Assembly: GCA_963992225.1 (NCBI GenBank)
Contig: CAXDTK010000002.1
Span: forward strand, 1 to 64,000
Reading direction: 5' to 3'
Length of the DNA: 64,000 bases
Origin: Pelomonas sp963992225
GTDB lineage: Bacteria > Pseudomonadota > Gammaproteobacteria > Burkholderiales > Burkholderiaceae_C
Of the stretch, positions 17,882 to 28,932 are shown in pieces. The position numbers and the translations under genes are program-made. The notes under the pieces are model-generated. The model ran no database searches and was not told the DNA's origin. It saw only the letters and a program-made list of their open reading frames with translations. Each line of letters starts with the position of its first letter. Within the stretch, counting starts at the first letter, position 1.

Positions 17882-20379
17882 CACGTGTGCCGGATGGCCG
17901 CGGTCGGCTCCAGCCGCGCCGCCTTGGCGGCAGGGTACAGCGACACGGCCACGCTGGCGAGGAACAGGCCGATGCCCGGCCCGACGAGATTGCCGGCGAC
18001 GAACTGCGGATAGACGATGCCGGTCAGCCCCGGGATGGCGCTGTAGTTGCGATAGAAGCCTGAGAGGTCCAGCCCGATGCTGCCAAACAGTGCGACCACA
18101 GAGGCACCGACAGCGTAGCCGATGACCGACGCGACGAGCATCAGCACGACTGTCTCGTAGACCACCATTCGCACGACCGCGTCGGGCGGCGTTCCGAGCG
18201 CCATCATCACGCCGAACTCGCGAGTGCGCTCGGCCACCGCCATGAAAACGGTGTTCATCACCGCCAGCGCGACGACGAGGAAGAAGACGGCCACGATGAC
18301 GGTGCGGATGGCACGCACCAAACCGAGCATGTCCGCCACCCGCGGCAGCAGGCGCGGCCAGGGCGACGCCACCAAGCCCTCCTTGTCCAGGAGTGGCGTC
18401 AGCCGCGCCGCAACGCCATCGACCTCGACGCGGTCCGCCAGACGCAGGTTGATCGACGAAACACGCTGGCCGAGGCCGAGCATGCGCTGCGACGCCGGCA
18501 ACGTGACGAAGACCATCGCCCCGTCGAAAGCGCTGCTCTCGGTGGCGAAGATGCCCCGCACCCGGAACGCCGCGGTGCCCAGCTCGCCCGCCACGCCGGG
18601 CGCCATCACCACCAGCTTCTCGCCCAGCCGGATGCCGAGCTTCTCAGCCAACCGTCGCCCTATCACGATGTCGCGGTCGGCACCGGCTTCCAACGCCGCG
18701 CCTTCGACGAAGGTCCGGTGCAGGATCGTGATCCCGCGTTCGAGCGCTGGGTCGATGCCGTACAGCACGACGCCCACCGACTTCGTGGCGCTGCTCACCA
18801 GGGCTTGTGCCTGGACGCGGGGCGCGGCGGCCGCGATGCCGGGCTGGCCACGCACGGCGGCGAGTGCCGCGCTGGCATCGAAGGCCAGTTCCGGCGCGAG
18901 GTCGCGCCGCAGTCCTTCGCGCTCGATCTGGAGGTGCCCGGTGACGTAGCGCGTCGAGTTGTCGACAAGCTGCTCGCCGAAACCGTCGAAGAAGCCATAG
19001 AGAAACACGTAGGCCACGATCGCGAATGCCGCGCCGAACACCGTGATCGCGCTGCGCTTGCGGTTGCGAAGCAGGTTGCGCGTCGCGATCAGTGCGAAGA
19101 CCGGCAGCGGCGCGGATGTCTCGCGGCGCGCCCCGCGCCGGCCTCCAGGACCCTTCTCGCCGATGCCACGAATCGCGGCGACCGGCTCGAGCGTCGCCGC
19201 CCGGAACGCCGGGTACAGCGCCATCGCCAGCGCGATCAGCAACACCAGGAGCGAGATCGCCAGACTGCGCTCGGCACGCACGACCGGGTAGATCACGTCG
19301 GCCAGCCCCGGCATCGCCCGCAGACCGGCTTCGAAAGCGCCGAGGTCGATGCCGACGCGGCCGAATGTCGCCGTGGCGCCGACGCCGATGGCGTTGCCCA
19401 GCAGGAGCCCGGCCGCGCCAAGCAGCGCGGCCTCAGCGACGACGAGCCGGAACAGCATCGACTGGCTGGTGCCCAGCGCGAGCATGATGCCGAACTCGCG
19501 GGTGCGCTCGAGGACTGCCATCAGCACGGGGTTGGCCACGCCGGCGGCGACCATCACGAAGAAGATCGTCAGCACCACGAAGCCCATCACCTCGTGGAAG
19601 CGGATGCTGATCGCCACCATCGGCAGCAACACCGGCCAGCCCACCACCTCGTGGTCGCCGCCGACGCGTGCGGCGATCGTCGATGCGGCGGCGGCCAAGT
19701 CGCCGCGATCGCGCAATCGCACGGCCACCGCGGTGACGGCCTCGGGCGTGGCCAGAAAGTCGCGCATCGCCGCCATCGGCATCACCGCGACGTAGCCATC
19801 CAGGTCGTCGATCTTGGTGCGGAACACGCCACGCACCGGCACGCTCGCACTCGCCACCGAGCCGTCGTAGGCCTGCCCCACCAGCACCAGTTCGTCACCG
19901 GCCCGCACGGCCAGCGCCTCGGCCATGCCCTCGCCGATCAGCACCCCGTTGTCGTCGGCGCCGCTGAAGCCGCGGCCGTCGACCACGGCCTTGAACAGGT
20001 CCGTGACCTCCGCCTCCTGCGCCGGGTCGACACCGAAGGCCAGGATGCCGCGTGAGCGGTCGGCACGGCTGGCCAGCACGGTGGTCTCCAGGCGGGCGGC
20101 CGCGGCGGCGACCGCTGGATCCGCACGCACCGATTCGAGCACGCGCGCGCCAGCCTCGATCGCGCGGTCCAGGCTGGGGTCGTCGTGGTAGCCCTTCAAG
20201 TGGACCTGTACGTCGGCCGCGAAGTAGCGCGTGGTGTTGTTGATCATCTGCCGGTTCATGCCGTCGATGAACCCCCACAGGAAGGTCAACGCCGCCAGGC
20301 CGACCGCGATCGACAGCACCGTGATGACGGAGCGGCGGCGGTTGCGCATCACGTTGCGCGCCGCCAGCGTCCAGATCAT
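17881..20379 (-). CDS. ABC transporter permease with two FtsX modules (LolC/E- or MacB-like)
   Basis: An 832-residue permease made of two similar halves. Each has an N-terminal helix after a basic start (ARNVMRNRRRSVITVLSIAVGLAA; later ATRNLLRNRKRSAITVFG), a large periplasmic region, then three C-terminal helices with the FtsX pattern ERTREFGIMLALGTS / ERTREFGVMMALGTP and a final AYPAFRAATLEPVAAIRG / LYPAAKAARLEPTAAIRH. This is like LolC and LolE joined in one chain. The start is ATG at 20379 overlapping the ATPase stop. With the LolD-like ATPase, the LolA-like protein and the barrel it suggests export of a lipid or lipoprotein; the cargo is unknown. Confidence 0.85.
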   Translation of the reverse strand: MIWTLAARNVMRNRRRSVITVLSIAVGLAALTFLWGFIDGMNRQMINNTTRYFAADVQVHLKGYHDDPSLDRAIEAGARVLESVRADPAVAAAAARLETTVLASRADRSRGILAFGVDPAQEAEVTDLFKAVVDGRGFSGADDNGVLIGEGMAEALAVRAGDELVLVGQAYDGSVASASVPVRGVFRTKIDDLDGYVAVMPMAAMRDFLATPEAVTAVAVRLRDRGDLAAAASTIAARVGGDHEVVGWPVLLPMVAISIRFHEVMGFVVLTIFFVMVAAGVANPVLMAVLERTREFGIMLALGTSQSMLFRLVVAEAALLGAAGLLLGNAIGVGATATFGRVGIDLGAFEAGLRAMPGLADVIYPVVRAERSLAISLLVLLIALAMALYPAFRAATLEPVAAIRGIGEKGPGGRRGARRETSAPLPVFALIATRNLLRNRKRSAITVFGAAFAIVAYVFLYGFFDGFGEQLVDNSTRYVTGHLQIEREGLRRDLAPELAFDASAALAAVRGQPGIAAAAPRVQAQALVSSATKSVGVVLYGIDPALERGITILHRTFVEGAALEAGADRDIVIGRRLAEKLGIRLGEKLVVMAPGVAGELGTAAFRVRGIFATESSAFDGAMVFVTLPASQRMLGLGQRVSSINLRLADRVEVDGVAARLTPLLDKEGLVASPWPRLLPRVADMLGLVRAIRTVIVAVFFLVVALAVMNTVFMAVAERTREFGVMMALGTPPDAVVRMVVYETVVLMLVASVIGYAVGASVVALFGSIGLDLSGFYRNYSAIPGLTGIVYPQFVAGNLVGPGIGLFLASVAVSLYPAAKAARLEPTAAIRHT

Positions 20380-21089
20380 CAAGCCGGCCTCCGCTCGTCG
20401 GCCTCGATGCGGCCGTCGCGCAGCCGGATCACGCGGCGTGCCCGCTCGACCACCATCGGGTCGTGCGTCGAGAAGACGAAGGTCGTGCCCTCCTCCTCGT
20501 TGAGTCGTCGCATCAGGTCCATCAGTGTCGAACCCGACTGCGAGTCGAGATTGGCGGTCGGCTCGTCGGGCAACACGATCACCGGCCGCGCCGCGATCGC
20601 CCGGGCCACCGCGACACGCTGCTGCTGGCCGCCCGACAGTTCGTTCGGCCGGCGGTGCTCCATGCCCTCGAGCCCGAGCGCGTGCAGCAGGCGCAAAGCC
20701 TCGGCGCGGCGCCGCTGCGCATCGACGCCCTGCAGCAGCATCACGTACTCGACATTCTCAAGCGCGGAGAGCACCGGCACGAGGTTGTATTCCTGGAACA
20801 CGAAACCGATGTGGCGCAGGCGCACCTCCGCGAGCGCCTTGCGGCCCAGCGAGGTGATCTCCTGGTCGCCGACCCAGATGCGGCCGCTGGTGGGACGGTC
20901 GAGCCCGCCAATGAGGTTCAGCAGCGTCGTCTTGCCGGAACCGGAGGGACCGACCAGGGCGACGAAGTCGCCCTGCAAGATCTCGAGGCTGGTCTCGTGC
21001 AGCGCCGGCACCGGGATGCTGTCGCGCTGGTAGACCTTCGTCGCCTTGTCGGCGCGGACGATGGCCGAGGGCAACGCCATGGTCGTCAC
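20379..21089 (-). CDS. ABC transporter ATP-binding protein (LolD/MacB-like)
   Basis: A 236-residue ATPase with Walker A GPSGSGKTT, the Q-loop in FVFQEYNLVPVLSALENVEYV, signature LSGGQQQRVAVARA, Walker B VIVLPDEPTANLD and switch HDP. The sequence is of the LolD/MacB subfamily that pairs with FtsX-type permeases. The Walker B strand carries Pro before the Asp-Glu pair where Ala/Leu is usual. A GTG start overlaps the phosphoketolase stop; an ATG at 21080 is an alternative. It energises the double-FtsX permease encoded next. Confidence 0.92.
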   Translation of the reverse strand: MTTMALPSAIVRADKATKVYQRDSIPVPALHETSLEILQGDFVALVGPSGSGKTTLLNLIGGLDRPTSGRIWVGDQEITSLGRKALAEVRLRHIGFVFQEYNLVPVLSALENVEYVMLLQGVDAQRRRAEALRLLHALGLEGMEHRRPNELSGGQQQRVAVARAIAARPVIVLPDEPTANLDSQSGSTLMDLMRRLNEEEGTTFVFSTHDPMVVERARRVIRLRDGRIEADERRPA

Positions 21090-23515
21090 TCTGCCGTCAT
21101 CACGGTGCGTGGATCACCCTGCCCGCGCACCGCGGCCAGTTCGTCGGCGCCGAGCACGCCCGCCGCATCGATACCCAGCGCCTCGGCCGCCTCGGCCACT
21201 GCGTGTGCCCAGGTGCAGCGGTTCGCGAACAGCATGCCGGCGACATCCAGCGTGCCGCCCCGCGCGATGTAACCCAGCGCACGCGTCCGCCGCGGCCCGG
21301 TGTCGATGCGGCGCAGCACGCCCAGGGTCGGCTCGGGCCGCATGTGCGAGAGGATGACGCGCGCGGTGGCCGCGGGTGGGAACAGGGCCTCAAGGACCGC
21401 ATCGTTCGCGACGAAGGTGCCCTCGCGCTCGTCGCGCGGCAGCCGGAACCGGCCGGGCTCGACAACGCAGGTCACCGCCGTTCGGCGACCGGCCGCGTCC
21501 AGCCGATCGGCCGCCAGCAGCGCCTGCTGCAACTGGTAAGCGCCGATGGCGATCAGCAGCAGATCGGGCGCTTCGCAGGCCTTCACCACGCAGGCGCCTT
21601 GCTCAACCAATTGCTGCGCCTGCTCGCCGCTCAGCCGGCCCGTCATCGGCCGCTTCGGCACCACCAGGGTCCAGAACTCGCCGTGGCTGCGGTAGGCGGC
21701 ACGCAGCGCGGCCACCGCGCTGTTCGCATCGACCGGGAACAGCACGCGCGCGGTGTCGGACATCTCGCCCAACAGCGCCTCGGCCAGCGTCGGGTCCTGG
21801 TGCGATTGCTCGTTCTTGCCGTTCTCCCAGGTGTGCGAGGTCGCAACCGTGACCACCGACAGCCAGCCCGGCGGGTTGCCGGCCTCGGCCTGGTGCCGTG
21901 CGAACAGGATCTCCTGGCGCATCGCGCCGAGCATCTTGACGGCAAAGGCCTCGTAGGACACCACGAGATTGATGCCGCCCTTGTTTCCGAGCGCCGCGCT
22001 GACCACCGCCTCCTCGTTGAGAGCGGTGATCACCGCGCCGTCCACCGCCTCCGCGAGGCCCGGCTCCGGTGCGAAGACGCGGTGCTTCAGCAGGTCGAGC
22101 GTCTGACCCATCCGGTTGCTGCGCAATTCGTCGGGATTGCCGACCCGCGGCCGCAGTTGCGGGTTCGCCTGGACGATGGCGGCAAAGGCGGCGTCCAGCG
22201 CACCCATCGGCGACACCGTGCCGGTGCCGATGGCATGCCACTGCGCGGCCGGCATTGCAGGTGCATCGACCCGCCGATGGGCCAGCGGGTGATCGCGCTC
22301 GAGGGGACGTTGCTGTTCGCGATGGCGGCACAGCACGGCCAGCGCCTCGTCGAGTTCGCCGGCCGGCACGAACAGCGCACGCGCGCCCTCGTTGAATTGC
22401 TGCCGCGCGAGCGGATCGACGCGAGGGTTTCCGGCCAGCGGCAGGTTGTGCGCGGCATTGGTCCCTGCACCGGGGAACCCGAACCCTTTCGGCGCCTCTG
22501 CAACGGTGTAGTGCAGCGGCACCGGGTACGGGATGCTCCCGGCCGCCACGGCTGCCGCACAGGCGGCGAGCCGCTCTTCCATGGCATGCACGGCCCACGC
22601 GAACGCAGCCGGATCCGTGCCGTCGATCTCCATCGGATCGAACCCGTTCAGGCGCAGGTGCTGGCGAAACCACTCTTGTCCGCCCTGCTGCTGCATCGTG
22701 CTGCGCTGCTCGATGCGGCGGCCATTGAGGATCATGAACGGCGCCACGAAGCCGCAGTCCTCGGCGCGCCACCAGCGCGGCGCCCAGTCGCTGCCGCGCT
22801 GCTCCTCGAAGGCGCCGTCGCTGAGGAACACCACCAGCCGTTCGCCGGGCAGCGGCATGTGCACGTACTGCAGCTCGGCGAAACCGAGATAGCCACCCTC
22901 GGAAAGTCCCCCCGCCGTGTTCGGGCCGACGTGGCTGCCCAGCGGCGACGCCGGCCGCCCGCCCGCGTCGATCGCGTAGCTGTAGAAGTCGCGCGCAAAG
23001 CGTGTCAGCCCGTCTTCGCTGCGGTCGTAGCGCTCCGCGTGCCGGGGTGTCAGGTTGCCCACCAGCAGGTTGACTGAATCGATGCCGGCCACGCAATGCC
23101 CTTGGCCCATCAGCCAGCCGCGCGTCAGGCCCGTCAGTGCGTTGGCGGCGAGATAGCCGACGTAGGCCGGCACGATGTTCAGCGAGCCGCCAGTGTGCCC
23201 CTCGGGCGTTCGCTTGAAGTCCTCGCTCGCCATCTCGCGTCCATCGGGATGGACACGGTCGGCATAGGTCATGTGCACGCTCAGCCACATGCCGGCCGCG
23301 GCGAGACGGTCCGCCGCCCACAGCATGCGGTAGACGCTCGCCGTGTCGGCCGCCTTGCCGCCGGCAACGAGCACCTGCGCGAGCTCGTGCACGCGCAGTT
23401 GAGTCTGATCGTTGTGCACAATGGGGCCGTAGCCTCGCGCCCAGCGAGCAAAGTTGGCATCGGAGTCGCGGAACAGCCGCACGCGCTCGGCTACCCAGGG
23501 AAGGTGGTGGTTCAT
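21086..23515 (-). CDS. Divergent phosphoketolase (XFP)-family enzyme
   Basis: An 809-residue TPP-dependent enzyme of the xylulose-5-phosphate/fructose-6-phosphate phosphoketolase family, matching the family length. Conserved parts include PEGHTGGSLN (105-113), GQGHCVAG, GGLSEGGYLGFAE, LNEEAVVSAALGNKGG, SYEAFAVKMLGAM, TSHTWENGKNEQSHQDP and PVDANS. The usual GDGEAETG metal/TPP motif reads SDGAFEEQRG (232-241), so it belongs to a divergent branch. Canonical enzymes split Xu5P with phosphate to acetyl-phosphate and glyceraldehyde-3-phosphate. Divergent members have been named differently in databases (for example as an epimerase), so the reaction is not certain. The distant AckA-PduL gene could use its acetyl-phosphate. 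Confidence 0.82.
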   Translation of the reverse strand: MNHHLPWVAERVRLFRDSDANFARWARGYGPIVHNDQTQLRVHELAQVLVAGGKAADTASVYRMLWAADRLAAAGMWLSVHMTYADRVHPDGREMASEDFKRTPEGHTGGSLNIVPAYVGYLAANALTGLTRGWLMGQGHCVAGIDSVNLLVGNLTPRHAERYDRSEDGLTRFARDFYSYAIDAGGRPASPLGSHVGPNTAGGLSEGGYLGFAELQYVHMPLPGERLVVFLSDGAFEEQRGSDWAPRWWRAEDCGFVAPFMILNGRRIEQRSTMQQQGGQEWFRQHLRLNGFDPMEIDGTDPAAFAWAVHAMEERLAACAAAVAAGSIPYPVPLHYTVAEAPKGFGFPGAGTNAAHNLPLAGNPRVDPLARQQFNEGARALFVPAGELDEALAVLCRHREQQRPLERDHPLAHRRVDAPAMPAAQWHAIGTGTVSPMGALDAAFAAIVQANPQLRPRVGNPDELRSNRMGQTLDLLKHRVFAPEPGLAEAVDGAVITALNEEAVVSAALGNKGGINLVVSYEAFAVKMLGAMRQEILFARHQAEAGNPPGWLSVVTVATSHTWENGKNEQSHQDPTLAEALLGEMSDTARVLFPVDANSAVAALRAAYRSHGEFWTLVVPKRPMTGRLSGEQAQQLVEQGACVVKACEAPDLLLIAIGAYQLQQALLAADRLDAAGRRTAVTCVVEPGRFRLPRDEREGTFVANDAVLEALFPPAATARVILSHMRPEPTLGVLRRIDTGPRRTRALGYIARGGTLDVAGMLFANRCTWAHAVAEAAEALGIDAAGVLGADELAAVRGQGDPRTVMTAE

Positions 23516-23558
23516 CGTCGGGTCCAGGTTGCGCGGAAAGTCGCGCTGGGGTCGGGGC

Positions 23559-24316
23559 TCATCGCTTTTGCAGGTTGCGCTGGCTGAAGATCTCGTCGTC
23601 CACCGGCCGGTCGAACACGGCGTCCTTCAGCACGACCGTGGTCGAGTTGCCGGGCTTGGCGTCGGGCCGCATGTCCCAGCGCGTCGGCAGGGTCCGGCCA
23701 CCGACCTTGCGCACGTCCGAGAAGGTCAGCACGCGCACGCGCTCGCCGCGCTCGCTGAAGAACTCCTGCTTGAGCGGCATCGTGTCGGCGCGCCGCACCC
23801 AGTAGACGATGCGGCCCCAGACCACGGCCGAGTCGGGCTTCGGCACCGCCTCGATCTGTACGACAGTCTCACCATCGAGCGGCACCGTGCCGATCACCTT
23901 GTGGGTGTAATCCTCGAGGATGCTGCTTTCCTTGACCAGATCGTCGTTGGTGAAGTCCGAGCCCATCCACGGCTGCAACATCATCGACGGCGGGATCTTG
24001 ACGATGCGCTCCACGTTGGGCAGGTAGTTCCACATCTCGGTGCCGATGCGCAGCGAGCCGATGCCGGCCTCCTTGGCGGGCGAGACGATGCGAACGAAAG
24101 ACCGCCGGGGCCGGTCCATCCAAAGCCGCAGGCCCAGCGTGCGCTGCCAGCGCGGCGTGGCGATCGTCATCTCGTAATCGCCCTGCACGGTGTTGCCCCA
24201 CAGCAGCTTCTCGACCTTGTCGAGGATTTCGCGCCCCTCGGACGGTTGGGCCCGGACGCCCGACACGGCGAGCGGGACCGCAGCGGCGATCAGTCGGAGC
24301 AGCCTTCGACGTGCCC

Positions 24317-24320
<4 letters not shown>
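23559..24320 (-). CDS. LolA-like periplasmic outer-membrane lipoprotein-sorting protein
   Basis: A 253-residue exported protein with an Ala-rich signal (cleavage near VRA-QPSEG). The mature part has the LolA-like fold pattern seen in the 'outer membrane lipoprotein-sorting protein' family: DYEMTIATPRWQRTLGLRLWM, RSFVRIVSPAKEAGIGSLRIG, EMWNYLPNVERIVKIPPSMM, WMGSDFTNDDLVKES. The GTG start overlaps the ftsH stop. Family members usually work beside RND/MMPL or ABC lipid transporters. Here the ABC ATPase, double-FtsX permease and outer-membrane barrel are two genes downstream, so it is probably the periplasmic carrier of that set. Confidence 0.8.
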
Positions 24321-26230
<1,910 letters not shown>

Positions 26231-26256
26231 CAACCTTGCTCCTCCAGAGTTTCGAT

Positions 26257-26475
26257 CTACGCTCCAGGACGCCGTCGCGAATGCCGTTCATCGAGTACCA
26301 CCTGAATGGCGCCCCAAAGGATCAGCGCCGGGCACACGAGCAGCACTGCGGCCGACAGCGCACTCCACCACGACCACCCGAACGACCACAGGACGCACGC
26401 TGCAAGCAGCACCGCCGCCGCTGGGCACAACCACATCCAGCGGTTGGCGAACTCGGGCCACTTCACGAATCTCAT
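26257..26475 (-). CDS. Small two-helix membrane protein
   Basis: A 72-residue protein with two hydrophobic segments (LCPAAAVLLAACVLW and SALSAAVLLVCPALILWGAI) and a basic C-terminus (ERHSRRRPGA). A GGAGG site lies about 7 bases before the ATG at 26475; an in-frame ATG at 26493 would overlap the P-type ATPase stop (ATGA). It resembles small membrane partners often found beside copper ATPases, but I do not recognise a family. Confidence 0.6.
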   Translation of the reverse strand: MRFVKWPEFANRWMWLCPAAAVLLAACVLWSFGWSWWSALSAAVLLVCPALILWGAIQVVLDERHSRRRPGA

Positions 26476-26489
26476 CGTGACCTCCGTCG

Positions 26490-28889
26490 TCATTGAAGGC
26501 GCGCCCGCTTCAGCAGCGCCGAGTTGACGATCACCGACAGCGAGGACAGTGCCATCGCCGCGGCGGCAATGATCGGGTTGAGCAACCCGAAGGCCGCGAT
26601 CGGCACACCGACCGTGTTGTAGACGAAGGCCCAGAACAGATTGCGCTTGATCGTGCGCATCGTAGCCCGCGACAGCCGGATGCCGGTGACCACGTCGCGC
26701 ACGTCGCTGCGCACGAGGATGATGCCGCCGGTCTCCTTGGCGACGTCCGAGCCCGACCCGATCGCGATGCCGATGTCCGCGGTCGCCAGCGCCGGGGCGT
26801 CGTTGACGCCGTCGCCAACCATCGCGACGACCTTGCCGGCCTGCTGCAGTTCCTTTATCACGCGCGCCTTGTCCGAGGGCAGCACGTCGGCGATCACGCG
26901 GTCGATCTCCAGCGCGCGGCCGATCGCCGCGGCCGTACGCGCGTTGTCGCCCGTCAGCATCACCACCTCGACGCCTTCGGCGCGCAGCGAGCGCACGGCC
27001 TCGCGCGCCTCGGGCTTGATCGTGTCGGCAACCGCGATCACGGCGGCGAGTTCGCCGTCGCAGGCGAGCAGCATCGCCGTCTTGCCGTCCGCCTGGAAGC
27101 GCTCCATGTCCGGGCCAACCGTCGCGACGTCGACGCCGGCCCCCTCCATGAGCCGCCGGTTGCCGAACAGCACCTTGCGCCCGTCGACCTGCCCGCGGAC
27201 GCCATGCCCCGGTACCGCCTCGAACCCCTTCACCGCGCAGGGCGCGATGCCGCGCTCCCGGGCGCCGCGCAGGATGGCCTCGGCCAGCGGATGCTCGGAT
27301 CCGGCCTCCAGACTGGCGGCCAGGCGCAGTGCCTCGTCGTGGTCGCAGTGCCCACAGGGCTTCAGATCGGTCAGGGCCGGCTCGCCGCGGGTCAGCGTCC
27401 CGGTCTTGTCGAAGACGACGGTGGTGAGCCGCTCGGCCTTTTCGAGGATCTCCCCGCCCCGGATCAGGATGCCGGCCTGCGCGCCACGCCCCACGCCCAC
27501 CATCAGCGCCGCCGGGGTGGCGATGCCGAGCGCACAGGGGCAGGCGATGATCAGCACCGCGATGAAGGCGAGCAGGCCCTGCGGGAAGTTGCCAGCGAGC
27601 CACCATAGCGCGAACGACAGGATCGCCGTGCCCACCACCGCCGGCACGAAGTAGCGTGTCACCTGGTCGGCGATGCGCTGGATCGGCGCGCTGCTGGTCT
27701 GCGCGTCCTCGACCATCTTGACGATCTGCGCCAGCGCCGTCTCGGCGCCGATGCGCGAGGCCTGGAAGCGGAAGCTCCCCGTACGGTTCAGCGTGCCGCC
27801 GATCACCGCTGCGCCAGGCTGCTTGTCGACCGGCATCGACTCGCCGGTTAGCATCGATTCGTCGACCGCCGACGAGCCTTCGAGCACCACGCCGTCGGTC
27901 GCGATGCGCTCACCCGGGCGCACGACCAGCGTCTCGCCCACCATAACCTGCTCGGCCGGAATCTCGACCTCCTCGCCCCCGCGCAGCACGTGGGCGGTCG
28001 CGGGCTTGAGGTCGAGCAGCTTGCGCACCGCCGCGGAGGAATGCTTCTTGATGATCTCCTCCATGTACTTGCCCAGCAGCACGAAGGCGATGATCACCGC
28101 CGAGACCTCGAAATAGACGTCGCGTTCCTCCACCTTCACCGGCAGCACCGACGGGAAGAACAGTACGGCGACGCTGTAGAAGTAGGCGACCGAAGTGCCG
28201 AGGGCGATCAGCAGGTCCATGTTGATGGAGCGGTTGCGCAGCGCATTGAAGGCGCCGACGTAGAAGCTCCAGCCACCGATGAACTGCACCGGCGTGACGA
28301 GCAGGAACAGCCACACGCCCCAGGTGAACCAGGGCAGCGCGGGAATCGGTACCCAGGTCAGCAGCGTTGCGCCGGTGGCCAGTGCGATGAAGGCGCCGGC
28401 GCGCATGATCGCCAGCGCCAGCACGCCGGTCAGCGCGATGGTGACGCGCGTGCGCATCGACTTCAGTTCGGCTTCCGGCGACTCGAAGGTGCGTTGGCAG
28501 CCGGCGCTGCAGAAGTAGTAGCTGCGCCCGGCACGGTCGGTGCGCAGCGCCGTCGCCTTGTCGACCACCATGCCGCACACCGGGTCCTTTGCCTGGCCCG
28601 ACTCGGCGCGCCGCAGCACGCTCTGCAGCGGCCGGCCCGCCGCGTGCATGTCCGCACCGAGTGGCGGTGTGGGGGTGGCAGGCACCGAATCCGAACTGCC
28701 TGCGGTCACGCCGGCGTATCGCGCCGGATCGCGCTGGAACTCGCCAAGGCAGTGCGCCGAGCAGAACAGGTAGATTCGCCCCGCATGCTCGGCACGGCCT
28801 GCCGCGCGGGCGGGATCCACGGTCATGCCGCAGACCGGGTCGACGGACGCGGCGGCAGTGGGTTCGACGTGAAGCGCTGCCTGGGTCAT
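26490..28889 (-). CDS. Copper-type P1B ATPase with two N-terminal YHS metal-binding domains
   Basis: A 799-residue heavy-metal P-type ATPase. In place of HMA domains, the N-terminus has two YHS/TRASH-like modules: DPVCGM with Cys20, FCSAHC (Cys43, Cys47), then DPVCGM with Cys105, FCSAGC (Cys127, Cys131). The core has TGES, the transmembrane CPC motif (IIACPCALGIATP), the phosphorylation motif DKTGT, EHPLAEA and GDGVNDAPAL. An unusual CGHCDHD follows the DKTGT region. CPC with this core suggests Cu(I) export. The ribosome site is AGGAG. It begins the long operon that runs to 16724. A second, HMA-type ATPase is at 56058-58517. Confidence 0.92.
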   Translation of the reverse strand: MTQAALHVEPTAAASVDPVCGMTVDPARAAGRAEHAGRIYLFCSAHCLGEFQRDPARYAGVTAGSSDSVPATPTPPLGADMHAAGRPLQSVLRRAESGQAKDPVCGMVVDKATALRTDRAGRSYYFCSAGCQRTFESPEAELKSMRTRVTIALTGVLALAIMRAGAFIALATGATLLTWVPIPALPWFTWGVWLFLLVTPVQFIGGWSFYVGAFNALRNRSINMDLLIALGTSVAYFYSVAVLFFPSVLPVKVEERDVYFEVSAVIIAFVLLGKYMEEIIKKHSSAAVRKLLDLKPATAHVLRGGEEVEIPAEQVMVGETLVVRPGERIATDGVVLEGSSAVDESMLTGESMPVDKQPGAAVIGGTLNRTGSFRFQASRIGAETALAQIVKMVEDAQTSSAPIQRIADQVTRYFVPAVVGTAILSFALWWLAGNFPQGLLAFIAVLIIACPCALGIATPAALMVGVGRGAQAGILIRGGEILEKAERLTTVVFDKTGTLTRGEPALTDLKPCGHCDHDEALRLAASLEAGSEHPLAEAILRGARERGIAPCAVKGFEAVPGHGVRGQVDGRKVLFGNRRLMEGAGVDVATVGPDMERFQADGKTAMLLACDGELAAVIAVADTIKPEAREAVRSLRAEGVEVVMLTGDNARTAAAIGRALEIDRVIADVLPSDKARVIKELQQAGKVVAMVGDGVNDAPALATADIGIAIGSGSDVAKETGGIILVRSDVRDVVTGIRLSRATMRTIKRNLFWAFVYNTVGVPIAAFGLLNPIIAAAAMALSSLSVIVNSALLKRARLQ

Positions 28890-28932
28890 GTCCTACTCCT
28901 GTTCAATGCGTGAAAGGGGTGTGCGGCTGGCG

